From contig NZ_SZQL01000018.1 in the NCBI RefSeq assembly GCF_005233845.1, positions 44,145-108,144 of the forward strand: DNA of 64,000 nucleotides. The letters run 5' to 3'. Below are positions 39,042 through 49,335 of this stretch, piece after piece. Each line of letters opens with the position of its first letter. The stretch's first letter is position 1. The notes below the pieces were generated by a model, which was not told the origin of the DNA, did not search any database, and worked only from the letters and a program-made list of their open reading frames with translations. Source of the DNA: Ilyomonas limi. Its GTDB lineage: Bacteria; Bacteroidota; Bacteroidia; Chitinophagales; Chitinophagaceae. A program made the position numbers and the translations under genes.

Positions 39042-39233
39042 TTATTCATTTTTATTCGCTGCTGTAATATCCAATGGCTGGTCTTCTATTGCAATAGCAT
39101 CATCGAGAAATTCACTGCCTTCCGTTATATTTACTTCATGCAGATATGGATGTATGCTTTCCTGCATTTCTTCTGATGGATAATGGCTTCCCCCGGAATT
39201 TTCTTTAGGTGTATGAGAAAGAAATGTGAACAT
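39042..39233 (-). CDS. Small acidic hypothetical protein
   Basis: 63 residues with an ATG start and no homologue that I recognise. The composition is acidic and serine-rich (N-I-T-E-G-S-E-F-L-D-D-A-I-A-I-E-D-Q), with no membrane segment. It lies on the same strand as its neighbours, 68 bp upstream of the esterase gene. It may be a genuine small protein of this group, or chance; the sequence alone does not settle this. Confidence 0.35.
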   Translation of the reverse strand: MFTFLSHTPKENSGGSHYPSEEMQESIHPYLHEVNITEGSEFLDDAIAIEDQPLDITAANKNE

Positions 39234-39534
39234 GGCTGAAGATTTTTGTGATTTGAATATGTGTTTAAAGCAATGCTTACTGATGTGCTTTTTTATTCTA
39301 TAATCTTTGGAATGAATAAGTTCATTTTAATAAGAACAATGCGTTCCATTCAAATATGTTTGCCTTTACCTTCGAATCATTGTTTAGCTCATTGGTTTCC
39401 GCAGAGACGCCGCGCCTACGTGGGGTTGCCTCATGCACGAACGGGTGGAAAGTGCACGCCCTTACAGCCTTCTCAACGAACTAACACCCGTCATCTTCGT
39501 TTCAATTGGGAAGAAGCAAATACTCGAATGATAG
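39234..39534. other. Intergenic, 300 bp, nothing clear
   Basis: A plus-strand 103-codon reading here has odd composition (arginine, histidine and proline runs) and overlaps the end of the SDR gene; I do not support it. No hairpin with a T-run was found. Confidence 0.4.
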
Positions 39535-40290
39535 TTACGCTATTGCGTGTTGGGCGTGCAGCCAGTCTTTAAACCCGATTTTACCAATGCGCGGATTTTC
39601 GCCGGGAACAAGTGTTTGATCGTTTACTACTGCTCCGAAATAAGGGGCATTTTTATCAGGCACCAACCTGCGTGAATCTTCTGTTTCTTTCAGAAACATT
39701 CCAACAAATTCATCCATACCCAGCCTTTCAGGACCGGCAACTTCCACAGTAGCATTGAGCGGTGCCCCAATGGTAATATCAAATAAAGCAGCTACCACGT
39801 CGTCGGAAGCAATGGGTTGAAACAATGCAGTTGTAACGTGCACTTCATTACCAACTTCACCAGATTTCGCAATCCCGCCTGCAAATTCAAAGAACTGTGT
39901 AGAATGTAAAATGCTATACGGAATACCTGATTCTTTGATGAGCTTTTCCTGCGCCTCTTTTGCATGGAAATAGCCAATGTTAGAAGGACGTTCAACACCT
40001 ACGATTGACAAAGCAACATGATGACCAACGCCTGCTGCTTTTTCTGCTTTCAGAAGATTGGTGGTAGAAGTTTTAAAAAACGCCATCACTGCTTTGTCTT
40101 CGAAAGACGGCGAGTTGGAAACGTCAACAACAACCTGCGCATTGTTCAGCACTTCATCCAAACCTTCACCGGTAATGGTATTAACACCCGAAGAAGGCGA
40201 TGCTGCTACTACTTCGTGACCAAGCTGGCGAAGCTTGTTTACGAGCTTTGAACCAATAAGCCCTGTTCCGCCGATTACTACAATTTTCAT
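39535..40290 (-). CDS. Atypical SDR / NmrA-like NAD(P)H-binding protein
   Basis: 251 residues with the extended-SDR nucleotide motif V-I-G-G-T-G-L-I-G-S at the N-terminus. The protein lacks the standard Y-x-x-x-K, and the sequence (VGVERPSNIGYFHAKEAQEK, IPYSILHSTQFFEFAGG) matches the NmrA/atypical SDR a5 group. Members often bind NADPH as redox sensors or act as epimerase-like enzymes. It lies upstream of the esterase and downstream of the other hydrolase, in the same orientation. Function is not inferable beyond nucleotide binding. Confidence 0.85.
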   Translation of the reverse strand: MKIVVIGGTGLIGSKLVNKLRQLGHEVVAASPSSGVNTITGEGLDEVLNNAQVVVDVSNSPSFEDKAVMAFFKTSTTNLLKAEKAAGVGHHVALSIVGVERPSNIGYFHAKEAQEKLIKESGIPYSILHSTQFFEFAGGIAKSGEVGNEVHVTTALFQPIASDDVVAALFDITIGAPLNATVEVAGPERLGMDEFVGMFLKETEDSRRLVPDKNAPYFGAVVNDQTLVPGENPRIGKIGFKDWLHAQHAIA

Positions 40291-40466
40291 AGTTTTAATT
40301 TTTGCGGTCTTTTATTAAGACCATTGTTAGAGAAAAAATTACTGTTGAGAAATACGTGTGAGGAATGAGTTTGAGACATAGTATTATCCTTTCACTTCTG
40401 TCATTGTTTTTTAAAGAAGCAAATAATTAAATGGATCTTATCCTTCGGAAATAATGATAAATGGAA

Positions 40467-41453
40467 TTAATCAGCGAGTGCTTTTCTGATACTCGCACCT
40501 GCATGAAGCAATGCAGTTTGCACCGCAGGAACGTAGGCTATCGCATTCAGCAAACCATAATCGTGAATCAAACCATTAAATCTCGTAATGGTTACGGGAA
40601 CACCGGCTTCGTCTAATTTTTGTGCATAAGCTTCACCTTCGTCCCGAAGCACATCGTTTTGCGCTATTTGAATTAAGGCTGGCGGAAGATTCTTTAATTG
40701 ATCAACACTTGCCTGCAGTGGGGATGCATAGATTTCTTTGCGCTTATTTACATCCGGCAAATAATTATCCCAAAACCAGATCATCATATTCCTGGTAAGA
40801 AATCTTCCTTCGCCTAATTCCTTATAAGAACCGGTATTAAAATCGGCATCGGTTACCGGCCACAAGAGTACCTGTAATTTTATTTCCGGGCCTTTTTTGT
40901 CTTTTGCCATCAATGCTACGGCTGCTGCCATATTTCCACCCACACTATTGCCTACTATAGCAAGGTTTTTTCCATTAACACCAATTTCATTGCCATGGTC
41001 AGCCACCCATTTTGTTACTGCATATATTTGGTTAATTGCTACCGGGTATTGTGCTTCGGGCGATGGCGCATAATCCGGAAATACCGCCACTGCCCCGCTT
41101 GCCACTACCAGGTCTCTCACCAATCTTCGGTGTGTTGGATAATCTCCCAGCACCCATCCACCACCGTGAATAAATATAAAAACAGGAGCATTGGGTTTAA
41201 CGCCCACCGGTTTTACAATATGCACTTTAATCTCCTCATCATTGTGCACTACTGCTCGTTCGGACTCTTCAATACCAGCATAATCTACCGTTACTGATTG
41301 TTGTGCATTCACCAATACCTGGCGTGCATCTGCTGGAGTGAGCTGCTCAATGGGTTTTCCATCTCCTGAATTAAGCACTTTTAAAAACTCCCTGATTGTA
41401 GAAAGAATGCGGAGGTCATCTTCTGCTTTTACCCCTTTATTTTGCGGTGTCAT
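40467..41453 (-). CDS. Alpha/beta hydrolase fold-3 (hormone-sensitive-lipase type esterase)
   Basis: 328 residues. H-G-G-G-W-V-L-G and the nucleophile elbow G-N-S-V-G-G-N-M-A define the HSL/GDXG group; D-V-L-R-D-E-G and L-I-H-D-Y-G-L carry the Asp and His. No signal peptide, so cytoplasmic. These enzymes cleave short acyl esters. It is only 50 bp downstream of the flavoprotein gene at 41.5-42.7 kb and so probably in the sigma-54-controlled operon. The physiological ester is unknown. Confidence 0.9.
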   Translation of the reverse strand: MTPQNKGVKAEDDLRILSTIREFLKVLNSGDGKPIEQLTPADARQVLVNAQQSVTVDYAGIEESERAVVHNDEEIKVHIVKPVGVKPNAPVFIFIHGGGWVLGDYPTHRRLVRDLVVASGAVAVFPDYAPSPEAQYPVAINQIYAVTKWVADHGNEIGVNGKNLAIVGNSVGGNMAAAVALMAKDKKGPEIKLQVLLWPVTDADFNTGSYKELGEGRFLTRNMMIWFWDNYLPDVNKRKEIYASPLQASVDQLKNLPPALIQIAQNDVLRDEGEAYAQKLDEAGVPVTITRFNGLIHDYGLLNAIAYVPAVQTALLHAGASIRKALAD

Positions 41454-41503
41454 AATTGAAGTATTTATAGTTGTTAAAGATTGTTGTAGTGCAAATTTTA
41501 TTT

Positions 41504-42736
41504 TCAGAAACGGGATATAATGGATTGGGTATATTGAACCAGCATGTCAGGATCGGATGCTTTCACCGTTTCTTCAACATCCTGCCAGGGATACATCGTT
41601 ATCCTGTTGATGTGTTTCTCCTTTGCTGTCTGGTAATATTTTTCCCTTTGCAGATCCCGCTCCGCATCGTTGATACATTGCGGTTGTGGTTCTCCTAAAT
41701 CAATACAATTGGCATAACCTGGCTGCACATATTTTTTCATAGGAACACCAAATAAATCGTTTACTGCATTATGCCCAGCCCACCTTCCCTCAAACTGTGC
41801 ATATTGACAATCCATTAATGAGGAAGTTCCTTGCCCGGACGAATGGGCGACATTGCCGGCTGCTATAACGTTATTATACGCTGGCAATTTCAAAAATTGA
41901 TCAACATGAAGCCTGTCAAATTCATCTTTTGCACCCTTGAAAAACTGCGTAAGCGAACTGGCAGCCAAGCCTTTTGTCCAAATGACTGTTCTTGTGGCTA
42001 TACGATCTCCATTGCGTAAAAGAACAAATGCTGGTTCAATCCTTATTATTTCGCTACCGGTTATAACCTCTATATTTTTTGATGTTATTACATCCTGTAC
42101 ATATTGGTTGCACGCTTTTGAAAACTGCGAAGCCATTCTGCTTTCACTTTCCAGTAGAATACTCCTGAATGTTGATTTTTTACCGGAATAATATAGCTGA
42201 ATAGTATGTGCTTTTTGTTCAACGCTGGTTACCGTTTCAAGACCGGTAAACTCTGAACCTGCCACCACAAAAGTAGAAGCACCTTCTTCATTAAAATCTT
42301 TTTTTGCAAGCTCAATAAGGTGGTCTTCGAGTATCTGTGCATTAGCAAACGAATCAATTTTGAAAGTGTTGCCAATACCAGGTATATCCGGCATTCTTAA
42401 TGAAGCTCCTGTTGTTAAAATAAGATAATCATAATGGAAGTTGCTAAGACTTTGAACTGTTGAGATGATAACTTCATTTTTTTCAGGATGAATTATTTCA
42501 GCTCTCCCAAAAATTTGATGAATGCCTAATGGCTTTAAATATTTATCCAGCTCAAAGCGCAGTCCTTCTAATAATGGCTCATTCAACGTTGGGCGTAGGG
42601 TAACTTCGTTATCGGGATTAACGAGTGTTATTTCAATATCTCCTCTCTTTTTAATTACCCTGCTCTGGCGAATGGCACTGATGGCACTCCAGAATCCGGC
42701 AAATCCACCACCTATTATTAAAAGTTGCTTTTTCAT
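41504..42736 (-). CDS. NDH-2-like FAD-dependent oxidoreductase, first gene of a sigma-54 operon
   Basis: 410 residues. The FAD start is L-I-I-G-G-G-F-A-G-F-W-S and the NAD(P) motif reads V-V-A-G-S-E-F-T-G-L-E, where the usual G-G-G-P-T-G has become G-S-E-F-T-G. The second FAD motif, with N-V-I-A-A-G-N-V-A-H, has Asn where the usual Asp binds FAD phosphoribityl. These changes set it apart from the ndh-like gene at 36.6 kb and suggest a different acceptor. It is preceded by a sigma-54 promoter (42808-42822) and twin operator sites. The 410-residue length suits the family, but it lacks a clear membrane anchor at the C-terminus. Confidence 0.82.
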   Translation of the reverse strand: MKKQLLIIGGGFAGFWSAISAIRQSRVIKKRGDIEITLVNPDNEVTLRPTLNEPLLEGLRFELDKYLKPLGIHQIFGRAEIIHPEKNEVIISTVQSLSNFHYDYLILTTGASLRMPDIPGIGNTFKIDSFANAQILEDHLIELAKKDFNEEGASTFVVAGSEFTGLETVTSVEQKAHTIQLYYSGKKSTFRSILLESESRMASQFSKACNQYVQDVITSKNIEVITGSEIIRIEPAFVLLRNGDRIATRTVIWTKGLAASSLTQFFKGAKDEFDRLHVDQFLKLPAYNNVIAAGNVAHSSGQGTSSLMDCQYAQFEGRWAGHNAVNDLFGVPMKKYVQPGYANCIDLGEPQPQCINDAERDLQREKYYQTAKEKHINRITMYPWQDVEETVKASDPDMLVQYTQSIISRF

Positions 42737-42807
42737 TTTTATCTTTTACAATTTCTTAAAACTCCTGCTACCAATCTAACAATTTCAAATAAGTCTGCAC
42801 TGGATTT

Positions 42808-42822
42808 GCAATGTATGTGCCG
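42808..42822 (-). promoter_or_regulatory. Sigma-54 (-24/-12) promoter
   Basis: The minus strand reads CGGCACATACATTGC. It has GG at -24, GC at -12 and exactly ten bases between, against the consensus TGGCAC-N5-TTGC. Transcription would start near 42796, about 60 bases before the flavoprotein ATG at 42736. Confidence 0.75.
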
Positions 42823-42874
42823 CCATATAACCTGTTAGCCTACAATAAGTTGCGAAAAAGAGCTAACTTTTTTC

Positions 42875-42920
42875 ACACGATATTTCGTCAAAGCACGTCA
42901 GGATTAACGAAATATCGTGT
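42875..42920. promoter_or_regulatory. Twin inverted operator sites (upstream activator sequence)
   Basis: ACACGATATTTCGT (42875-42888) and its exact reverse complement ACGAAATATCGTGT (42907-42920) are separated by 18 bases, 32 bases centre to centre, about three helical turns. Each half also has its own ACGA/TCGT ends. They lie about 80-125 bases upstream of the predicted sigma-54 start, the normal place for an activator. Confidence 0.75.
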
Positions 42921-43135
42921 CTTGAATAAGAAATTATTACTTAATACTAAAGGCTGATGAGGAAAATAAACACTGTGGTTGTAGTAAGCAGTATCGGTTG
43001 CAGAAATTAAAAGTAGGAACGGGTATTTTTAGTGAAGGAATTTAGGAAGGAAATGTATTGTAGTAGTTATCATTTTATGATGTAAAAGGCCATGACGAAA
43101 CGTTTAAAAATAGAAATATTATCAGCAATTAATTA
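42921..43135. other. Spacer between twin operator and activator gene, nothing clear
   Basis: AT-rich with no gene. It lies on the 3' side of the activator gene and the 5' side of the operators. Confidence 0.4.
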
Positions 43136-46100
43136 CTACTTTTTTTGGAAATAATCCTTTTTTGAAATACCTAACTTTTTCATCTTGGAGTGCAAGGTGG
43201 TAGGGGGCATTTCTAAAGCATCAGCCGCTCCTCCGATACCCGCAATTTTTCCATTGCACCGCACTAATACTTCTATAATGTGTGAGCGTTCAATTTCATG
43301 TAGTGTTTTATACGAGATATCAAGTTCATCCACTTTTCCTTTGCCGACGTTTTTGGGTAACTGTATTTCTTTCAAAACATTTCCACTCGTGAGCAGGATA
43401 CTTCTTTCAATCAAATGTTCAAGCTCTCTTACATTGCCGGGCCAGGGATAAGCCTTTAATTCTTTAAGTACATTGGAAGAAATAGCGGTTACTTTCCTGC
43501 CCGTATTTTTACTGTACCTGGCGAGAAAAAAATAAGCCAGTGGCTCTATATCGTCAAGCCTTTCCCGTAGTGGCGGCAACTGAATGGGAAACACGTTTAG
43601 GCGGTAATAAAGATCAGATCTGAAATTACCTGCATTTACTTCTTCTTCAAGGTTGCGGTTGGTGGCGGCAATAATCCGTACATTAATGCTGATGGTGTTT
43701 CTTCCGCCTATTCTCTCCAGTTCCCGCTCCTGGATAACACGCAATAATTTAACCTGCATATCAAGTGGCAATTCGCCTATTTCATCCAAAAATAAAGTAC
43801 TGTTATTCGCCAGCTCAAACTTGCCAATCCTTCGTTCGGTTGCGCCGGTAAAAGCACCTCTCTCATGACCAAACAACTCACTTTCTATGAGGTTTGGCGG
43901 CAGTGCGGTACAATTTACCTTTATCATCAGCTTGTCTTTTCTCGGCGATGCGTTATGAATAGCACGGGCAATCAATTCCTTGCCGGTTCCTGTTTCGCCC
44001 AGCAATAAAACGGTAGAATTGGATGCGGCTACCAGCGACATTAAATGATATACCTTTTGCATGGCTGTACCATTGCCAATAATTTCATTAAAATTGTAAA
44101 TGGTTCTGATCTCTTCTTTAAGATGATCGTTCTCCATTTCGAGCATTCGTTTATAGGCAAGTAACTGTTCATTCGCCAGAATATTTGAAACAGCCACCGA
44201 TAAATGGGAGCATACCGCTTTTAGTAAATTAGTTTTTATTTTTTCTGTTTCATTACGGTTGATATGCAGGAAAACACAACCAATGTTTTTTCCACCAACA
44301 CGCAATGCCATGGCTAACACACACTGCAGCCCTACATGCTTCCAAAAGGTCACAAATTCAGGCATTCCTTGTTCCACTGCAATGTTGTTTATATCCAGGA
44401 GTACCGGATCTTCCGCATGCATAATACGGCTGAACAGCGGATCATTTACGCTGTATGCAGCAGAAGTAATTTCTTTAAAACCCGGATGATTGGTAATATT
44501 CCCGGTGAGGTCCATTACAAAGGCGCTGTAAGAGGATTGATCTTCGTCTATCTGCGCGATGCCAAACTCCTTAACTGAAAACAACGCTTTAATTCTGGTG
44601 TTCACGATATGCAACAAATCATTCCTGCTTCGTAGTGCCGCAATTTCTTCGCTTAAAGCAAGCAATATCGTCTTTTCAGCTTCCCTTTCTGCGATTTCCT
44701 GATTGGATTGTATGTTGGAAATCGCCACTGCAATCTGGTCGCATATTCCTTCCAAAATAGGCATGTTTATTTTGTTGGTTATTACCCAAAGAATGCCTAA
44801 CGTGGCGCTACCAAACCTGAGCGGCGTGCCTATAATTTTTTGAAAAGCATCCTTACCCGATTTTAAGTTCTTCCAGAATTCTATATACGCATCTGTATTT
44901 CCTTTACCCGCCTCCTCTCCAAGATCAATCAATAACGGAGCATGACTGCTTAATACTTTTGCTGTTATACCAACATTTACCGGAATTTTAGTGGCAAGCA
45001 ATTCCTTAAATTCGGGCGTATTGATATAATGCACTTCATCATCGTGCATAAACGGACTCATGGTAACGCCATCTTCATTGATGGTGCGTATAAAATAAGC
45101 GCTTATCTCGCTTAACTTTTTTAGGGACTGATGGATGGCTGCACTAAGCTCGTTTTTTGTTCTTGCAGACGCTATATCATGGCTGAATTCCAGCAGGAAG
45201 GATTTGTCTTTTTCTTTTCTCAGTATCTCCTCATTTGCCGAAATATTGCTTGCAGCGGTGGATAATTGGCTGGAAATGCGTTCAATAATATTTATTGACT
45301 TATCGGTGAAATTATTCAGTCTGTTTGAAAATAAGATGATACCATGCTTGTGTTTGGCTTCACCCGGCAGTATTTTCATCAACATTTCTTTTGCACCCGC
45401 TTCATAATTAAGCCGGAACCAAAGTGGGGCTTTGGAAAGTTCAATGGAGGACATATTAAACACTACGGGTTTATCGGAGACTGCTGCAACATCATAAATG
45501 CCATCTTGTACTGGATTTGGCGTAGTGATGGCTTCGGTATATTCGGGAAACCTTTTTGCCTGCGAATCCGGATCAAGTAAAAAGGCATGATAGGTTTCGC
45601 CGGTTTCACTTAATTCAGTCATTACACTGTGTGTGAAATAGATCAGTTTCTTTAAACCAAAGTTGATCACTTTCAGCAAGTCTGTTCTACTCCGAACGGT
45701 TACGGTATCATTACTTAGTGAAAGCAAAATCTCATTCTCCCTTTCTTTATAGCTCATCTCGTCATTAATGATAATGTTAGCAACTGCATTGGACAAGTGT
45801 GGCACTATAGCTTGTACCACCTTTTTAAAATCATCCGAAAAACTATCGTTCCGGTCAGAATAAATAAACAGAAATCCAATGGTTTCCATTTTATTCTTCA
45901 ACTTCGCGATCAATGTTTCTTTTATACCACATTCATAATTCACTTTTAGAAATGCCGGTATGCCGGGCTTATCTATTATTTCATCCAATAGAAAAGACAC
46001 TGGTAATGCTGCATCGGCAACCTGGCTAATAAATGGATCACTTAAAACATAATGCAGGTTTAATAATGTGGGAAGTTCAGTCCGGTGCTTAATGGGTAAT

Positions 46101-46384
46101 GCCGCTCTGTCGAGCAGGAAAGGATAGTAAGTGTTGCTTTTTCGATCAATCAATGAAACAACAGCATGTGTAAAATAGAAATAACTTTTTAGCCTCGACG
46201 AAAGAATCCTGATCAGGTCATTCTTCTCGCGAACTTTCGTAATATCATTACTTAAATCGAGGAGAATATGTTTTTCCTGTTCATAAGAAGCAAGCTGCTC
46301 CCGAAGCGGGTTGATATCGTTTTGTGCCAGGTTCGCCTGGGTCTTATTTTCTCTTACATTTTCAACCTTCGGGGCAGTTTTCAT
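43136..46384 (-). CDS. Sigma-54 activator with four tandem GAF-like units
   Basis: 1082 residues. The four sensory units recur with the same opening: [31 protein letters not shown] and [11 protein letters not shown]. They begin near residues 36, 220, 395 and 575, and each has a following GAF-like fold. The AAA+ domain starts near 770: Walker A G-E-T-G-T-G-K-E (about 790), the sigma-54-contact loop G-A-F-T-G-A-T-E (about 841), and Walker [11 protein letters not shown] Fis-type helix-turn-helix ends the protein. There is no receiver or PAS domain, so a small ligand sensed by GAF units is likely. The gene is directly upstream of and co-directional with the flavoprotein operon, which has a sigma-54 promoter and dyad sites. 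Confidence 0.92.
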   Translation of the reverse strand: MKTAPKVENVRENKTQANLAQNDINPLREQLASYEQEKHILLDLSNDITKVREKNDLIRILSSRLKSYFYFTHAVVSLIDRKSNTYYPFLLDRAALPIKHRTELPTLLNLHYVLSDPFISQVADAALPVSFLLDEIIDKPGIPAFLKVNYECGIKETLIAKLKNKMETIGFLFIYSDRNDSFSDDFKKVVQAIVPHLSNAVANIIINDEMSYKERENEILLSLSNDTVTVRSRTDLLKVINFGLKKLIYFTHSVMTELSETGETYHAFLLDPDSQAKRFPEYTEAITTPNPVQDGIYDVAAVSDKPVVFNMSSIELSKAPLWFRLNYEAGAKEMLMKILPGEAKHKHGIILFSNRLNNFTDKSINIIERISSQLSTAASNISANEEILRKEKDKSFLLEFSHDIASARTKNELSAAIHQSLKKLSEISAYFIRTINEDGVTMSPFMHDDEVHYINTPEFKELLATKIPVNVGITAKVLSSHAPLLIDLGEEAGKGNTDAYIEFWKNLKSGKDAFQKIIGTPLRFGSATLGILWVITNKINMPILEGICDQIAVAISNIQSNQEIAEREAEKTILLALSEEIAALRSRNDLLHIVNTRIKALFSVKEFGIAQIDEDQSSYSAFVMDLTGNITNHPGFKEITSAAYSVNDPLFSRIMHAEDPVLLDINNIAVEQGMPEFVTFWKHVGLQCVLAMALRVGGKNIGCVFLHINRNETEKIKTNLLKAVCSHLSVAVSNILANEQLLAYKRMLEMENDHLKEEIRTIYNFNEIIGNGTAMQKVYHLMSLVAASNSTVLLLGETGTGKELIARAIHNASPRKDKLMIKVNCTALPPNLIESELFGHERGAFTGATERRIGKFELANNSTLFLDEIGELPLDMQVKLLRVIQERELERIGGRNTISINVRIIAATNRNLEEEVNAGNFRSDLYYRLNVFPIQLPPLRERLDDIEPLAYFFLARYSKNTGRKVTAISSNVLKELKAYPWPGNVRELEHLIERSILLTSGNVLKEIQLPKNVGKGKVDELDISYKTLHEIERSHIIEVLVRCNGKIAGIGGAADALEMPPTTLHSKMKKLGISKKDYFQKK

Positions 46385-46935
46385 GTTGAATGCATTTTGC
46401 AGTTATCCTGGAAGTTCATTTTCCGTAGAAAGCCTTATCATAACCATAATGAGGTCCAAAGTCTTATGAGTCAGAAAAAGCTGGCTAAAACTACAAAATT
46501 GTTTACCGGGTGGTCCTTATTTTGTTTTAAGTGGAACACAAACCGGATAATTGCGCTTTATTATTGCTTGTTAGTGTTTTCAAATGTATATGCAGGTTGA
46601 TTGCGTTTGCCTAAGATGCGCTGATAAATACATAGAGTGAAATTGCCTGCATTAGCAATTCAAATGAAAGGAAGGGGGGACAGGTACAGGGGTGATTAAA
46701 GTTGTGCAACGGGGCAAATATATGGAAGGTAGCAAGTGGTATTGGATGCATTTCAACTTTTCGCTGATAACAGTTTATTGCCCGGCATGTATGTTGGCAG
46801 ATGAGGGTTATAGCCAAAAGTACGTACGCTGTTTGGTTACAACCCTTATCCTGCCCCGTTTACCACTCCCGGCAAACATGCCGGGGCTATGATGCGAACA
46901 TTTGAAATGCACCTTTCAGTATCATGGTTAATAGC
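46385..46935. other. Intergenic, 550 bp, nothing clear
   Basis: Contains only short overlapping readings on both strands with poor composition. It would hold the promoter of the activator gene and the 3' end region of the GH109-like gene. No T-run hairpin or tRNA seen. Confidence 0.4.
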
Positions 46936-48357
46936 CTATAATTTCACCTGTGTATTACCACCTTCCTTCAATAAAATATCAACCGGCTTATTGGTTTCCC
47001 AGGATCCGGAAGTGAAGTCGGGGACATCTACAGTGGCGGAACGGTTAGCTACCGACTGCTCGGTAAGCGGCGCAATAGCACTCCATAAGGCAGCATCATA
47101 TACATCCTGATCGAGCGGCAATCCGTTGCGCAGGCAATCTATGGTGCGCCAGTCCATCAAAAAGTCCATGCCGCCGTGACCGCCTACTTTCTTTGCCAGT
47201 TCGCCCACCTTTTTTACAATAGGCGGCTGGTATTTTTCTGTTAATGCTTTTATTTCCTGCTCATTCAACCAATCCTCACCGCCGTTAGAGATTTTTCCCG
47301 GCTCAGGATATTTTAATGCCGTTCCGTTGGTACCCACTACTTTGTGGATTCTGGAATATACATTGGGAGAAGTAACATCGTGCTGTATCATAATGGTTCT
47401 CCCGGTATTGGTACGAATAGAAGTGGTGTTCATATTGCCACGGTAATGCGCATACGCATATGGCTCAAAGAAATTATCTTTTGCAGCCAGTTCTTTTGCT
47501 TTGCCTGCCATGATAAAATCTTTGCCTGACATAGAAACCAGATAATCCATTTTTTCTCCGCGATTAATATTCATGAGCTGGCAAATAGGTCCCAAACCAT
47601 GGGTAGGATACAGGTTTCCGTCTCTCCGGACGTTTTCCCGCAGGCGCCACATTTCGTAATACCCATCTTTATCAAAATTAAGTCCCAACAGATTATGAAT
47701 ATAAGCACCTTCGCCATGTACAAGTTCTCCAAAAAAACCTTGCCTTGCCATGTTTAATGTAAGCAGTTCAAAGAAATCGTAACAACAATTCTCCATCATC
47801 ATACAATGTTGGCGGGTTTGTTCAGATGTTTCCACCAGTTGCCAGCATTCCTCCAGCGTTACGGCAGCCGGTACCTCAATACATACATGTTTGCCCTGCT
47901 GCATGGCATATACCGCCATGGGCACGTGCATATCCCAGGGCGTAGCAATAAATACGAGGTCAATGTCTTTACTATCGCACAACTTTTTCCAGGCATCAGA
48001 AGTACCCGAATAAACCTGCGGGTTATGACCAGCACCTTTGGCCATTTTTAGTGCCTTATCAGCAAAATCAGGACGAATGTCACACACGGCTTTAATTTCA
48101 ACGCCCTCCAGTTTGGTCATGTTATTTAAATGTGTAGGGCCGCGCATGCCCAACCCTATAAAACCTACCCGCACGGTATTTAGTTTAGGTGCGGCATAAC
48201 CACTCATGTTAAAGTGCTGTTTCAGCGGCTGGTAGTATTTACCGTTAGCGCTGGTATTCGCCAATTCTCCCGCCACGCCTTTCAGAACGCCGCCACCTAA
48301 AATTCCAAATCCTGTTAATCCGCCAAGTTTTAAAAAGTCTCTGCGATTATTTTTCAT
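46936..48357 (-). CDS. Gfo/Idh/MocA-type glycosidase, GH109-like (alpha-N-acetylgalactosaminidase type)
   Basis: 473 residues. The N-terminus K-N-N-R-R-D-F-L-K is a twin-arginine signal, so it folds in the cytoplasm with its cofactor and is exported. The nucleotide motif is V-G-F-I-G-L-G-M-R-G, followed by ATPWDMHVPMAVYAMQQGKH and V-C-I-E-V-P-A-A. GH109 enzymes use tightly bound NAD+ to release alpha-N-acetylgalactosamine. The block M-E-N-C-C-Y-D-F-F-E also fits that family. Other Gfo/Idh/MocA dehydrogenases look similar, so the sugar is uncertain. A LacI-like operator lies about 170 bases upstream at 48526. Confidence 0.85.
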   Translation of the reverse strand: MKNNRRDFLKLGGLTGFGILGGGVLKGVAGELANTSANGKYYQPLKQHFNMSGYAAPKLNTVRVGFIGLGMRGPTHLNNMTKLEGVEIKAVCDIRPDFADKALKMAKGAGHNPQVYSGTSDAWKKLCDSKDIDLVFIATPWDMHVPMAVYAMQQGKHVCIEVPAAVTLEECWQLVETSEQTRQHCMMMENCCYDFFELLTLNMARQGFFGELVHGEGAYIHNLLGLNFDKDGYYEMWRLRENVRRDGNLYPTHGLGPICQLMNINRGEKMDYLVSMSGKDFIMAGKAKELAAKDNFFEPYAYAHYRGNMNTTSIRTNTGRTIMIQHDVTSPNVYSRIHKVVGTNGTALKYPEPGKISNGGEDWLNEQEIKALTEKYQPPIVKKVGELAKKVGGHGGMDFLMDWRTIDCLRNGLPLDQDVYDAALWSAIAPLTEQSVANRSATVDVPDFTSGSWETNKPVDILLKEGGNTQVKL

Positions 48358-48769
48358 TTACTAAATATTTATACTTATTTAAAAATAGAATTTATTTCGC
48401 TTGAATCAGTTATGTTGTCCTGCATTTACAAGTGATATTGTGCCGGAAAGGCAAACAGCATGATGTTTACGCCAGGCAATCGTTTAATGACATAAACATA
48501 CATACTTAATGCTTTCATTTTTTACGAAAACGTTTGCTTAACTTTTTAATTACAGGAAATTACAGGTATTATACATCTTCTTTCAGAATTTTTATACATA
48601 CGAACATATTTACGGCTACACAACAGCAGCATGAAAACAAATACCTGCACAGATGACTGCCAAACACTGCCCATCTATTTTTAAATAAGTAGCAGGATAT
48701 GCTCATAACCCGCGGCTCACCGCTTGCAGCTTATACATAACCTACTTGAATTCCGTTCTATTGCTTATT
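48358..48769. other. Intergenic with LacI-like operator
   Basis: 412 bp between the GH109-like gene and the sulfatase fragment. Apart from the operator at 48526-48537 no gene or hairpin was found. Confidence 0.4.
48526..48537. promoter_or_regulatory. LacI-family-like operator, second copy
   Basis: GAAAACGTTTGC, identical over 12 bases to the reverse complement of 23183-23194. It lies about 170 bases upstream of the GH109-like ATG, near but not inside a clear promoter. Confidence 0.45.
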
Positions 48770-49320
48770 TCACGGATAGGCTTTGAAAAGCGTTAGCAAA
48801 TGTTGCTTTTGCATCTCATATTTCGCATCTTCAAAAAGATTCACTCTTTCCGAAGGATCCCAGGAAAGATTATAGAGTTCGTACAGTTGTGTGCTATCTT
48901 TCTTTGTTATCCGCAGCTTCCAATCGCCGTCCCGCACGCCTTCCGGCTCATAGTTGTGATAATAAATGGGGCGATGTGGTTCATTATAATTTTTATCAGT
49001 AAGCAGCCCTGCTACCGATTGTCCGTCGAGCATTTTGCGTGGCAGTGAGGTATGTGTCCATTCGGCAGGCGTGGGTAATATATCCAGATTTGAAAAAGAT
49101 TGGGTTAATGCAACATTGGAAAGCGTATGGTCCTTCCAGTAAACAATAAAAGGAACGCGATGACCACCTTCGTATGAAATACCCTTGCATCCTCTGAATA
49201 TGCCCGCCGAACCTACATGATACAGTTTGGTAAAGCCATCCTGAAACATGCGTGGCGGTGCATTCAGCCATGGACCATTATCACTTGTAAAAATGAAGAT
49301 GGTATAGTCAACTGGTATCT
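48770..49320 (-). pseudogene. 3' part of a sulfatase gene, truncated at the CRISPR array
   Basis: The minus strand reads KIPVDYTIFIFTSDNGPWL through G-C-K-G-I-S-Y-E-G-G-H-R-V-P-F-I-V-Y-W, S-N-L-D-I-L-P-T, and D-G-D-W-K-L-R to a stop at 48770. This is the C-terminal half of an S1 formylglycine sulfatase, which removes sulfate from polysaccharides. The half with the formylglycine Cys and most metal ligands is missing: reading upstream meets an in-frame TAA a few codons before K-I-P-V-D, and six bases further on the CRISPR array begins. A longer reading gives a 159-residue open frame starting at 49249, but that Met is in the middle of the domain. So the CRISPR locus replaced the 5' half by insertion or rearrangement. 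Confidence 0.85.
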
Positions 49321-49324
49321 TACG

Positions 49325-49332
49325 GTCTTAAC
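49325..49332 (-). repeat. Truncated CRISPR repeat end at the leader-distal border
   Basis: GTCTTAAC on the plus strand (GTTAAGAC on the minus) repeats the last bases of the CRISPR repeat, four bases after the outermost full repeat. It marks the join with the sulfatase remnant. Confidence 0.4.
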
Positions 49333-49335
49333 AGA

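Noticed and set aside
39261..39572. 103-codon plus-strand reading
   Set aside because: Overlaps the conserved end of the SDR gene, and has irregular arginine and proline composition.
49249..49320. Sulfatase start at Met 49249 as a genuine short gene
   Set aside because: The Met is mid-domain, and in-frame family sequence continues upstream to about 49318.
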